Assembly: GCF_041925275.1 (NCBI RefSeq)
Contig: NZ_JBHEUZ010000006.1
Span: 124,001 to 188,000, forward strand
DNA: 64,000 bases
Origin: Parapedobacter pyrenivorans_A
GTDB lineage: Bacteria > Bacteroidota > Bacteroidia > Sphingobacteriales > Sphingobacteriaceae
Direction: 5' to 3'
The notes under the pieces are model-generated. The model had not been told where the DNA came from. It worked only from the letters and a program-made list of their open reading frames with translations, and searched no databases. A program made the translations under genes and the position numbers. This document shows, piece after piece, positions 35,801-43,733 of this stretch. Position 1 is the stretch's first letter. Every line of letters starts with the position of its first letter.

Positions 35801-36339
35801 TGGCACCAAGCGGGATTGGCCCCTTCCACCAGCAGGCAATCGGACAGTTCGATGTCATCGTAGCAAATCGGTACCGAGTCCTCGCCCAAGCTCATCTTGT
35901 AGGCAGCAACGGCGCTGCTCATGCACAGGCGCGAATTTGTATCGATGTTATTGCTCCCGATAAAGCCTTTGATCAGTTTATTGACCACGTAATACTCCTC
36001 GGTGAGGCATTGGCCCGATGCGTAAAATGCCACGGAGTCTGGCCCATAGGTCGAAATCAACGAACGAAACACCGCAGCGGTGCGGTCAAAGGCATCGTCC
36101 CAACTCACGCGCTGCATCGGCATGCTGCGGTGGTAACGCATCTGCGGGTAGTGCAGCCGATCGGACCTGTCATTGACCGTATATTGTAGGTTCATGCCCT
36201 TGCTGCACAACTTGCCACGGTTTACCGGGTGATCCGGGTCACCGGCCACCGCGACCAAGTCGTGCTTATCCAGTTGGATTTTCACCCCACAGCCGACCCC
36301 GCAATAACAGCAAGTACTGGTTACTTCCGTTCTCTTCAT
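32827..36339 (-). CDS. Assimilatory nitrate reductase fused to NAD(P)H-type FAD/[2Fe-2S] module
   Basis: This 1170-residue fusion protein would reduce nitrate to nitrite in the cytoplasm. The N-terminal 680 residues are a molybdopterin nitrate reductase of NasA/NapA type with C10-x2-C13-x3-C17-x27-C45 for a 4Fe-4S cluster. Next comes an FAD-dependent oxidoreductase like NasB or the start of NirB (VIVGAGAGAFGFV, later VVIIGGGLLGLEMAASL), and then a BFD-type [2Fe-2S] domain with C1110-x-C1112 and C1144-x2-C1147. Donor and catalytic subunits are thus joined in one chain. It follows the transporter gene by 29 bases and overlaps the rubredoxin gene. Confidence 0.9.
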   Translation of the reverse strand: MKRTEVTSTCCYCGVGCGVKIQLDKHDLVAVAGDPDHPVNRGKLCSKGMNLQYTVNDRSDRLHYPQMRYHRSMPMQRVSWDDAFDRTAAVFRSLISTYGPDSVAFYASGQCLTEEYYVVNKLIKGFIGSNNIDTNSRLCMSSAVAAYKMSLGEDSVPICYDDIELSDCLLVEGANPAWCHPILWRRVEAHKAENPYTKIIVVDPRKTDSAAIADIHLQIQPGTDMVLNYALGRLLIENGNIDSDFIENHTEGFLVYKTRVFEQTIAEAAWICKVSEADIRQAAAYIGMSKSLLTLWTMGLNQSVKGVDKNLSLINLNLITGRIGKPGSGPFSLTGQPNAMGGREVGGLANLLPAHRDLKNDAHRQEVADFWGGTVLSDKPGLTATEMFDALADGKLKAIWILCTNPLTSLPYARKVEQALKNAKFVVVQEISNKPQTLDYADVILPAAGWAEKEGTMTNSERRISHLHKIIDPPGEALPDAEIICRFARKMGYSGFDYAGPEAIYKEHTRLTAKTSIRVEGLDYARIDTHKTIQWPYWKHHDKGTPRLFADHRFHTPTKRAIIHSPGVEMPSEQPDTDFPFILTTGRIRDQWHTMTKTGKVSKLKQHIREPQLEMHGDDARHLGIVEGQLVAITSRRGNVRVKATISSTIKPGCVFLPMHWGKRWGSDLNRANNLTNPLLDPISKEPDFKFCAVRVVPYRKEFERIVIVGAGAGAFGFVKAFRDLNKTDEITVFSNEDLPFYNRVMLPHYVSGDQQWGELVKMQDEEEHDVYQIKHIRGVTVTRIDRSTKRVEDSRGGKTPYDVLILGTGSRPTMPKDIPTMPGIFSMRRRSDADNLRKFLRRDASVVIIGGGLLGLEMAASLREMGVKITVVQRVSRFLNRQLDVLGSQMLHEEMVEQGCDVYYNDEVQLYYGRNKVNKVELKSGRQIKCDAVIVAIGTTPNIELAKAAGLQCQRGVVVNNRMQTSDPSIYAIGEIAEFEGVLYGITAAAEQQGAVVARYHHGDVGSVYQGSLFMNIIKIQGFDLCSIGLVDCPDDTYEEIVFIDKAKRYYKKCIIHQDRLVGAILIGDKNEFLEFKDLITNKTELSEKRLQLLRSGSTKEPVIGKLVCSCSQVGEGNLVNLVQSGCTELDALCASSGAGTGCGSCRPQVMAILEGVLSETEKMEAVHG

Positions 36340-36368
36340 AGCTAGCGCTGGTCCATCACTCGTTTAGA

Positions 36369-37685
36369 TTATTGCTCAAACACCAGTTCACGGGGTTTTA
36401 CAACGGTTACCGGCCTGGGCTGGAACTTGGTTACAACCACCAGCAGCCCGATAAAAACCACACCGATACCGATATACTGGAAGGCATCCACGTACGTCAA
36501 TTCCTCCGATTTGAAAAGGAAGCCAACCAGCATGGCGCCGATGTTTCCACCGGCACCCACTACGCCACTCACCACCCCAATGTTGTCCTTATTGATGAAA
36601 GGAACGATCCCGTAGGTACAACCATTGGCCATTTTCAGAAACAATGCGAAAACCAGCATAGTAACAACCGCAACCAACAACGAGCCCGATACCGCAAATA
36701 GCATGATTACCACCCCTTCCAACACCAATAGCAAACCCAATAGGGTCCCTTTGCCCCTCATCCCGAATTTCTTACCAACGCGGTCGCTGACGATACCACC
36801 AAGGGCGCGTGCGAAAACATTCATGCCCCCGAATATGCCGGCCATCGCTCCCGCCATGATCAGGCTGGTGCCAAACCGATCGATAAAGAAGGTGGCGGCC
36901 ACATTGTCTACGGTAATCTCGATGCCAAAACAAGCGGCATAAGCCAGCGTCAGCACCCATACGCGGTAATCACGCAGCGCCTCCATCAATGACCCCTTTC
37001 CTTTTTTCTGCCGCACGGCGGCGTCCGTACGTGCCAAGTCCCTGAAATTCCCGGCAGGCGTATCCGTGGTGTAGCGATAGTAAACAAAGGCCATGACCAG
37101 CAGGATGACACCGGGCACCACCATCGCCAGCCGCCAGGAATCGCCGTCGCTCACCCATCCCATCGCAGCAAAACCGGCAGCAACCAATGGCATCACCAGG
37201 TTGGTAACGCCCCCACCCAGATTCCCCCAGCCACCGGTTACCGCATTGGCCGTGCCCACAATATTGGGCGCAAACATCATGGATGTATGGAATTGGGTGA
37301 TGACGAACGACGCGCCGACAATCCCGATGGCGAAACGGAATAGCAAGAATGACATGTAGCTGTTACTCAACCCGATCAGCATTACCGGAATCGAACCCAC
37401 TGCTAATAAAATGGTGTAAGTGAGTCGCGGCCCCCATGTGTCGCACAGTTTGCCGATCAATAGGCGGGCAATAATCGTTGCCGAAACGGAAGCGATAATA
37501 ATGTTGCCCACTTCACTTTTGGTCAAGCCCAGTTCGTCGCGGATCATGGGCATCAACGGTGCCACCCCGAACCACCCGAAAAAACAGAAAAAGAACGTAA
37601 TCCACGTAATGTGGAAGGTTCTCATCTGAATCCCTTTAAACGAAAAGATGTTGAGTTTGGAAAGCGGCTGCTGATTGTTAACCAT
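36369..37685 (-). CDS. Nitrate/nitrite transporter, NarK family (MFS)
   Basis: This 438-residue major-facilitator transporter has about twelve helices. NarK marks are the N-terminal MRTFHITWITFFFCFFGWFG, the loop GKLCDTWGPR, the nitrate-signature-like GGWGNLGGGVTNLVMP and the later GANxxGxxxG-type stretch (VVGAGGNIGAMLVGF). It should import nitrate for the reductase encoded 29 bases downstream. The ATG at 37685 adds a short cytoplasmic tail before the conserved start, as usual in the family. Confidence 0.93.
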   Translation of the reverse strand: MVNNQQPLSKLNIFSFKGIQMRTFHITWITFFFCFFGWFGVAPLMPMIRDELGLTKSEVGNIIIASVSATIIARLLIGKLCDTWGPRLTYTILLAVGSIPVMLIGLSNSYMSFLLFRFAIGIVGASFVITQFHTSMMFAPNIVGTANAVTGGWGNLGGGVTNLVMPLVAAGFAAMGWVSDGDSWRLAMVVPGVILLVMAFVYYRYTTDTPAGNFRDLARTDAAVRQKKGKGSLMEALRDYRVWVLTLAYAACFGIEITVDNVAATFFIDRFGTSLIMAGAMAGIFGGMNVFARALGGIVSDRVGKKFGMRGKGTLLGLLLVLEGVVIMLFAVSGSLLVAVVTMLVFALFLKMANGCTYGIVPFINKDNIGVVSGVVGAGGNIGAMLVGFLFKSEELTYVDAFQYIGIGVVFIGLLVVVTKFQPRPVTVVKPRELVFEQ

Positions 37686-37736
37686 TGCAATTGATCTGTT
37701 ATATCCCTATTTAGTATGCTCCTTGTATTTTTAATA

Positions 37737-38477
37737 CTACACGACGTGGCGCTTCGCGGAAAAGGAGGTAAGCACTTCACGTAAGGCGACGACCTCACCG
37801 ATGACGATGATCGCCGGATTACCCATATTGGCTTCCCGGCTGCATTTCACCAGGTCGCGCACCGCGCAGGTCGCCCTTCGGCCGTCGGGTTTGGTTGCAT
37901 CCTGCACAATGGCCGCCGGTGTATCGCCTTTGCCATGCATCACGTACGTCCGCGCAATCTCCGAGAGCTTCCGCATGCCCATATAGATAACCACCGTCGA
38001 ATTGCTTTGCACGGCCAGTGATAAATCAGACGCGATGCTACCGTCGCGCTTCATGCCGGTGAGCACCCAAATGCCTTCACTGGTGCCGCGATGGGTAAGA
38101 GGGATATCCCACATACCGATGCCTTGCATGCTCGTAATACCCGGCACGTAAACCACCTGTACGCCCAGCTGTTGGGCAACCGCCCACTCTTCGAACCCCC
38201 TGCCATATATATACGGATCGCCTCCTTTTAACCGCACCACATGGACGTAACGTGTGCAGTAGTATGCTATTAACTCATTGATATCGGTTTGGGGCACATA
38301 TTCGCCAAAAGGTTTCTTGCCTACATATATTTTTATGCAATTTTTCGGCATAATCCCCAGCAAATCCCTATTCACTAAGTTATCAAACAACACTACTTCC
38401 GCTTTAGCCAATATTTTATATGCTTTTATGGTAAGTAATTCAACATCGCCCGGACCAGAACCAATAATGTGAAGCAT
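37737..38477 (-). CDS. cobA: Uroporphyrinogen-III C-methyltransferase
   Basis: This SAM-dependent enzyme of 246 residues makes precorrin-2, the first step to siroheme, the cofactor of NirB encoded divergently. Motifs are IGSGPGDVELLTIKA at the start, VRLKGGDPYIYGRGFEE, PGITSM and THRGTSEG. It is a stand-alone methyltransferase, not a CysG fusion; the dehydrogenase/chelatase partner is not in this window. It is first in the minus-strand nitrate operon. Its first 60 or so codons are A/T-rich compared with the rest. Confidence 0.95.
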   Translation of the reverse strand: MLHIIGSGPGDVELLTIKAYKILAKAEVVLFDNLVNRDLLGIMPKNCIKIYVGKKPFGEYVPQTDINELIAYYCTRYVHVVRLKGGDPYIYGRGFEEWAVAQQLGVQVVYVPGITSMQGIGMWDIPLTHRGTSEGIWVLTGMKRDGSIASDLSLAVQSNSTVVIYMGMRKLSEIARTYVMHGKGDTPAAIVQDATKPDGRRATCAVRDLVKCSREANMGNPAIIVIGEVVALREVLTSFSAKRHVV

Positions 38478-38645
38478 ATTTTGAATATTTAGTATTAAAA
38501 TTTACATTATTTAATAAATATAATAAACAAAAATACAAATTATTGTGAAATAAATAATACAATATATTCATTTTTGAAAAAAAATACTAATTTAGCAGTC
38601 ATAAATAATATAATTTTTGTCTTTTAATATAATATAGTCATATAT
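38478..38645. promoter_or_regulatory. A/T-rich divergent promoter region, cobA and nirB
   Basis: This 168-base gap is over 80% A/T in a genome near 50%. On the minus strand TATTTTTG (38535-38528) matches TANNTTTG and would give cobA a 44-base leader. For nirB only a weaker TAATTTTT (38611-38618) is seen. A dyad TATTGT, 12 bases, ACAATA (38541-38564) sits in the middle and is a candidate binding site for a regulator of both operons. Confidence 0.5.
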
Positions 38646-41165
38646 ATGAAGCAAAAAACAATAGTTATTATTGGAAATGGCATGGTTAGCCATAAATTTT
38701 GTGAAAAATTTAGAAAAAAAGACAAAATTTCTAAAATAATAGTGTTTGGAGAGGAACCGATAAGGGCATACGACCGTGTTCACCTCACCAGCTACTTCAG
38801 TGACAAGCCATTGGAGCAACTTTACCTATCTGAACACCAGTGGTACGATGAAAACAACATTGAATTACACTTAAATGATCCGGTTATTTCTATAAATCGG
38901 GACAACAAATCGATTATTTCGTCAAAAGGGCTCCAACTTGATTACGATTTCCTGGTACTGGCCACCGGATCGGCCGCCTTCGTGCCACCCATCCCGGGGG
39001 TAGAAAAAGAGGGCGTCTTTTTGTACCGCACCATACAGGACCTCGACCTTATCAAGGAATATGCGGTACGCGCTAAGAAGGGCGCTGTCATCGGCGGCGG
39101 CCTCCTGGGCCTGGAAGCAGCCAAAGCACTGGTAGATTCAGGCATCAAGGAATCCACCGTCATCGAATTTGCACCCCGATTGATGCCCCGGCAGATAGAC
39201 GACAGCGCCAGCCGCACGCTGCAAACGAAACTGGACAACCTAGGGCTCACCTGCCTGTTGCAGAAATCGACCACCCAAATACTCGGCGATGCGCGGATAA
39301 CCGGGCTTTCGTTTTCGGACGATACCCAAATCGATGTCGACATCCTCATCATATCTGCCGGCATCAAGCCCCGCGACGAACTGGCAACCACCTGCGGCTT
39401 GGCCACCGGGCCACGCGGCGGGATCATCGTCGACGAGACGATGCGCACCTCGGACCCCACCATATTGGCCATCGGGGAATGTGCCCTCTCAAACGGCATG
39501 ATCTACGGCTTGGTGGCCCCCGGCTATGAGATGGCCGAAGTGGCCGCCTGCACCATCTGCCAAGAAGAAAAATCGTTCAACGGCTTCGACATGAGCACCA
39601 AGCTAAAACTAATGGGGGTAGACGTGGCCAGCTTCGGCGACCCGTTCATCGCCGAGCCCCACGCAAGAACCCTCTTATTGGAAGATACACACAAAGGGGT
39701 ATACAAGCGTTTGAACATCAGCACGGACGGTAGCCGGCTACTCGGTGGCATCCTCGTGGGCGAAGCCAGCAGCTACAACATGCTGCTGCAGACCGTCAAC
39801 AACCGCATGCCCATTCCCCCAGACCCCGAAATCCTTCTTCTCGGTGAAAAAACAGACGGCAAGCCTACCGGTTCGGGGCTGGAATCCCTCCCCGATTCGG
39901 CGCTGATTTGCAGCTGCGAAGGCGTAACGAAAGCGCAGATATGCGATGCGATAACCAGCCAGGGCTGCGAAAATTTCGAAGGGGTGAGCAAGTGCACCAA
40001 GGCCGGCACAGGCTGTTCGGGCTGCGTACCCATGGTAAAGGATCTCATCACCCATACCATGAAGCAACAGGGCAAATACATCCGTGCCACCATCTGCGAA
40101 CACTTCAACTACAGCCGGCAGGAGCTCTACGACCTGGTGAAAATCCACCAGTTGAAAAGCTACGACGAGGTTTTGGATAGTGTAGGAAAGGGCGACGGGT
40201 GCGAAACCTGTAAGCCCTTGGTAGCCTCCATCCTGGCCAGCCTATGGAACGAGATGATCCTTGGCCGAGGCAATGACGTGGTGCAAGACAGCAACGACCG
40301 TTTCCTGGCCAACATCCAACGCGGGGGTACCTACTCGGTGGTGCCGCGCGTGCCCGGCGGTGAAATCCATCCCGATAAATTGATTGTCATCGGCGAGGTC
40401 GCCAAAAAATACGGACTGTATACCAAGATCACCGGTGGGCAACGCATCGATATGTTCGGCGCCCACTTGAATGACCTGCCCGCTATCTGGGAAGAATTGA
40501 TTGCCGCCGGGTTTGAAAGTGGCCACGCCTATGGAAAGGCTCTACGTACCGTAAAAAGCTGTGTGGGAAGCACTTGGTGCCGATTCGGGTTACACGACAG
40601 CGTTTCCTTTGCCATCCAGATCGAAGAGCGCTACCGCGGCCTGCGGGCGCCCCACAAACTAAAATCTGCCGTAAGCGGATGCATACGTGAGTGCGCGGAA
40701 GCACAAAGCAAAGATTTCGGGATTATCGCCACGGAAAAAGGGTGGAACCTCTATGTGTGCGGCAATGGCGGAAGCAAGCCGCAGCACGCGCTGCTGCTGG
40801 CCAACGATGTCGATTCGACTACCTGTATCCAGTACATCGACCGGTTTCTCATGTTTTACATACGCACAGCCGACCCGCTCACGCGGACGGCCACGTGGCT
40901 GAACAAGATGGATGGTGGCATCGACTACCTACGCAACGTCGTCGTCAACGATAGCCTCGGCATGGCCGAGGCCTGGGAGAAGGACATGCAGGAATTGGTG
41001 GATGCCTATGAATGCGAGTGGAAAGTAGCGGTAAAAGACCCCGAAATACGCAAGCGCTTCGTCCATTTTGTCAACGCACCCGAAGAAAAAGACGACACGA
41101 TCCGTTTCGAGACTTTGCGGGGGCAGAAAAAAGCGGCCGATTGGAATGCATTAACAACTCATTAA
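38646..41165 (+). CDS. nirB: Nitrite reductase [NAD(P)H], large subunit
   Basis: This 839-residue enzyme reduces nitrite to ammonium. Domains in order are an FAD/NAD(P) oxidoreductase (IIGNGMVSHKF at the start, GAVIGGGLLGLEAA), two BFD-like [2Fe-2S] stretches (around CSCEGVTKAQ and the later CETCKP), the ferredoxin-like half domain, and the siroheme/4Fe-4S site with C639-x5-C645 and C679-x3-C683. The first 40 codons are strongly A/T-rich, and then composition returns to normal. It is followed at 38 bases by nirD. CobA, encoded divergently, supplies precorrin-2 for the siroheme. Confidence 0.96.
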   Translation: MKQKTIVIIGNGMVSHKFCEKFRKKDKISKIIVFGEEPIRAYDRVHLTSYFSDKPLEQLYLSEHQWYDENNIELHLNDPVISINRDNKSIISSKGLQLDYDFLVLATGSAAFVPPIPGVEKEGVFLYRTIQDLDLIKEYAVRAKKGAVIGGGLLGLEAAKALVDSGIKESTVIEFAPRLMPRQIDDSASRTLQTKLDNLGLTCLLQKSTTQILGDARITGLSFSDDTQIDVDILIISAGIKPRDELATTCGLATGPRGGIIVDETMRTSDPTILAIGECALSNGMIYGLVAPGYEMAEVAACTICQEEKSFNGFDMSTKLKLMGVDVASFGDPFIAEPHARTLLLEDTHKGVYKRLNISTDGSRLLGGILVGEASSYNMLLQTVNNRMPIPPDPEILLLGEKTDGKPTGSGLESLPDSALICSCEGVTKAQICDAITSQGCENFEGVSKCTKAGTGCSGCVPMVKDLITHTMKQQGKYIRATICEHFNYSRQELYDLVKIHQLKSYDEVLDSVGKGDGCETCKPLVASILASLWNEMILGRGNDVVQDSNDRFLANIQRGGTYSVVPRVPGGEIHPDKLIVIGEVAKKYGLYTKITGGQRIDMFGAHLNDLPAIWEELIAAGFESGHAYGKALRTVKSCVGSTWCRFGLHDSVSFAIQIEERYRGLRAPHKLKSAVSGCIRECAEAQSKDFGIIATEKGWNLYVCGNGGSKPQHALLLANDVDSTTCIQYIDRFLMFYIRTADPLTRTATWLNKMDGGIDYLRNVVVNDSLGMAEAWEKDMQELVDAYECEWKVAVKDPEIRKRFVHFVNAPEEKDDTIRFETLRGQKKAADWNALTTH

Positions 41166-41203
41166 AAACGCAAATTCTTAATTCACTACTTTAAAACACA
41201 TTT

Positions 41204-41554
41204 ATGGAAACGTTAGCAACATCAACATCCTGGAAGTTAGCCTGCCGCGTAGAAGACACGATTGCCAATGGCGGGGTTTGCCTGAAGCTGGAAAACCAAC
41301 AGATTGCCTTGTTCTATTTCAAACGCCGAAATGAATGGTATGCCACACAAAACGAGTGCCCCCACAAACGGCAAATGATCTTGAGCCGCGGTATGATCGG
41401 ATCGCTCGGCGACCAACCCAAGGTAGCGTGCCCGTTCCACAAAAAAACGTTTGCACTGGACACCGGAGAATGTATATCGGGCGACGAATGCGCCATCAAG
41501 ACCTACCCGGTCAAGATAGAAGATGGGCTGGTTTATATTGCGCTGAATAACTAA
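41204..41554 (+). CDS. nirD: Nitrite reductase small subunit (Rieske)
   Basis: This 116-residue Rieske-fold protein has C52-x-H54 (ECPHKR) and C76-x2-H79 (ACPFHKK), the full [2Fe-2S] ligand set. Many NirD proteins lack these ligands, so this one probably carries a cluster, as seen in some Bacteroidota. It is the expected partner of NirB and follows it by 38 bases on the same strand. Confidence 0.93.
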   Translation: METLATSTSWKLACRVEDTIANGGVCLKLENQQIALFYFKRRNEWYATQNECPHKRQMILSRGMIGSLGDQPKVACPFHKKTFALDTGECISGDECAIKTYPVKIEDGLVYIALNN

Positions 41555-41609
41555 ACGAACGCCGGGCCTTATCGCCAAAAACTTGTACCTTTACCTTAAA
41601 AAAGGAAAG

Positions 41610-42536
41610 ATGGCGAATATCAATATCCCAAGGCTCGACCTTCATGATTATACCAGCGGATCGGCGGAGCAGCGCCACCTGTTTTCACAGCAAATCGGCA
41701 GAGCCTTCAATGAAACGGGGTTTGTCACCATTGCCAACCACGGCATGGATAAGGAGCTGATCGATGAGCTGTATCACGTAGTGCAGGCTTTTTTTGCCTT
41801 ACCGGAGGCCACGAAATCGAAATACGAAATCCCCGGTCTCGCCGGCCAGCGGGGATACACCTCAAAGGGAAAAGAAAAGGCAAAAGATGCGAAAGTTCCC
41901 GACCTGAAGGAGTTCTGGCAACGCGGGCAGGATGACAACCCGGTTGTGGATGAGTTCCCCCGTTTCGACGAAGTGACCGGCGAAGTGTTCGGGCGACTGG
42001 AAGCCGCCGGGCGTGAATTGCTCAAAGCGATTGCCGTTTACCTGGGATTGGCGGAAAACTATTTCGAACCCAAAGTCATACAAGGGAACTCCATTCTACG
42101 CGCCATCCACTACTTCCCCATCGACGACCCGGACAGCTTGCCCGACGACGCCGTGCGCGCCGGGGCCCACGAAGACATCAATCTAATTACGCTGCTCATC
42201 GGCGCCAGTGCAGACGGACTGGAGGTACTCACCCGCGAGGGCACGTGGTACCCGGTGAAAGCCCACGGTGAAGACATCGTGGTAAATGTGGGCGATATGC
42301 TGCAACGGCTCACCAACAACAAACTGAAGTCGACCACCCATCGCGTGGTCAACCCACCGCGTGAGCTGATGAAAACCTCCCGGTTTTCGGTGCCGTTCTT
42401 TTTGCACCCGAAGGCCGACATGAGCTTGGCGGTGCTGGAATCATGCGTCGACACCAACCACCCGAAAGCCTATCCGGACGTGACAGCCGGCGAGTACCTG
42501 GACGAGCGGCTCAGGGAAATCGGGTTAAAGATGTAG
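41610..42536 (+). CDS. Isopenicillin-N-synthase-family 2OG/Fe(II) dioxygenase
   Basis: This 308-residue enzyme has the IPNS/flavonoid-dioxygenase fold. The N-terminal DIOX_N part contains GFVTIANHGM. The core has H187-x-D189 (GAHEDI), distal H244 (TTHRVV) and anchor R258-F-S260. AAAGGAAAG just before the ATG at 41610 is a good ribosome site, so a TTG at 41583 is rejected. Bacterial relatives are usually general 2-oxoglutarate oxygenases of unknown substrate, and an antibiotic role is not implied. It ends five bases from the convergent thioredoxin-like gene. Confidence 0.9.
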   Translation: MANINIPRLDLHDYTSGSAEQRHLFSQQIGRAFNETGFVTIANHGMDKELIDELYHVVQAFFALPEATKSKYEIPGLAGQRGYTSKGKEKAKDAKVPDLKEFWQRGQDDNPVVDEFPRFDEVTGEVFGRLEAAGRELLKAIAVYLGLAENYFEPKVIQGNSILRAIHYFPIDDPDSLPDDAVRAGAHEDINLITLLIGASADGLEVLTREGTWYPVKAHGEDIVVNVGDMLQRLTNNKLKSTTHRVVNPPRELMKTSRFSVPFFLHPKADMSLAVLESCVDTNHPKAYPDVTAGEYLDERLREIGLKM

Positions 42537-42541
42537 TAGCC

Positions 42542-43099
42542 TCACAATGCCTCGAGAATAGCGGCCAGCTCGGCCTGCACAGACTGCCCTTTATCGGCAT
42601 TGTACCAATGTTGTAAGGCCGTCTTCTGGGTTTCGAAATCGGCGTTTTCTGCCTTAAGCCGATCAAACAGCGTTTGACATTCCACGGGACGTGGTCCCCA
42701 CGTGGCGAGGTCGGCCCCTTGGCCATCGCAGATAATTAGTTTCGGTATAGACTTGCTCCCTCCGGTCAAATAATCATTAATACGGAACGGCTCGGAGTCG
42801 CGCAGCTCGTAATCCACGGAAATCAGCGGGTTCAACTCCACAGCCAACTGGATGAAAGGCACGGAGTGCGCCGCATCGCCACACCAAGGTTCGGTAATCA
42901 CGATCCATTGCTGTGGTTGTGAAATATTTTTTGCCGCCTCAATCAGCTGGCCGGATAGCTCCCCTTTCTTCAACCACCGATTCATCCGCGACCAGTTGAG
43001 CTTGGTATAATCAAGGTAAGCGGCATTATCATAAGGAGCCTCGGGAACGGTGCTATTCAATATCCGTCCAAATACGTCCAAATAGGCTTGGAAATCCAT
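42542..43099 (-). CDS. Thioredoxin-like protein lacking CxxC
   Basis: This 185-residue protein of the thioredoxin superfamily (Thioredoxin_9 type) has the active-site position reading EPWCGDAAH, so only one cysteine of the usual pair remains, as is normal in this subfamily. A cis-Pro-like SIPKLI segment follows. An N-terminal helical part (residues 1-60) precedes the fold. The ATG at 43099 is chosen over an upstream in-frame start at 43168. A TATTTTTG -7-like element (43131-43124) lies 25 bases upstream. The function is unknown, possibly a bacillithiol-type redox or chaperone role. Confidence 0.8.
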   Translation of the reverse strand: MDFQAYLDVFGRILNSTVPEAPYDNAAYLDYTKLNWSRMNRWLKKGELSGQLIEAAKNISQPQQWIVITEPWCGDAAHSVPFIQLAVELNPLISVDYELRDSEPFRINDYLTGGSKSIPKLIICDGQGADLATWGPRPVECQTLFDRLKAENADFETQKTALQHWYNADKGQSVQAELAAILEAL

Positions 43100-43228
43100 G
43101 TGTGTTCGTTTGTTAATCGATCGCAAAAATACATCTCCTTGCGGATGATTGGGTCGGCGGAATGTCAAATAAGAAGGAAAGGAGAAATTCAGTTTTTTTT
43201 AAAACAACTAAAAACCAATTTTTGTTTA

Positions 43229-43236
43229 TAGCTTTG
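43229..43236 (+). promoter_or_regulatory. Candidate -7 element for the Cys-rich gene
   Basis: TAGCTTTG matches TANNTTTG. Transcription would begin near 43243, about 13 bases before the TTG start at 43256. There is no TTTG at the expected -33 position, only a T-run. Confidence 0.4.
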
Positions 43237-43255
43237 TTACGTAGGTTTACTACCG

Positions 43256-43645
43256 TTGAGCAATTTGGGCATACATATCGGCATAATCGTTCTGTTTTGC
43301 GTCGGTGTCTTTTTGATACCCATGCAAAGCCGCGCTTGCGGTGGAACATCCCCAAAGACCGAGCATTCTTCCTGTCCGATAGAACAACCCGAAAAACGAG
43401 CACATACTGACCGCTGCAAAGCCCACGCCAATGACAAAGGGGAGCAGCACAGTGATTGCGGGGGCAATTGCACGCACAGCACTTGCAAATGCAGCACACT
43501 AACGGGTGCTTCGGGCTTAGCAGCGGTCATCGAATCAAAAGAGAGAGGTCCGTTTGGTGACGCCGAAAAGGAACGATTCGACTTTAAACCTGCTTACTAT
43601 TCCTCGGGCTTTTGCTCCATTTGGCTACCGCCTAAAATAAGCTAA
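43256..43645 (+). CDS. Small secreted Cys/His-rich protein, probably metal-binding
   Basis: This frame has no ATG before the signal sequence; translation probably begins at the TTG at 43256 (129 residues) or a TTG nine bases later. Residues 5-27 form a hydrophobic signal ending in SRACGG. The mature part has cysteines at 28, 40, 54, 68, 72, 77 and 79 with interspersed His, then a low-complexity stretch and a C-terminal FKPAYYSSGFCSIWLPPKIS. The arrangement resembles small proteins found beside copper-efflux genes in Bacteroidota. The copper genes that follow support a role in metal binding. Confidence 0.7.
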   Translation: MSNLGIHIGIIVLFCVGVFLIPMQSRACGGTSPKTEHSSCPIEQPEKRAHTDRCKAHANDKGEQHSDCGGNCTHSTCKCSTLTGASGLAAVIESKERGPFGDAEKERFDFKPAYYSSGFCSIWLPPKIS

Positions 43646-43733
43646 ACAGTTGGCTGACTAGCCATACGTGTGTCTTGTCGAAAGCTACATCCAGCTTTCG
43701 GATATCCTTAATTAATTCATAATTTAAAATAAC

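Noticed and set aside
35434..36189. 251-codon plus-strand frame opposite the nitrate reductase
   Set aside because: It is antisense to the conserved molybdopterin domain and has no family pattern.
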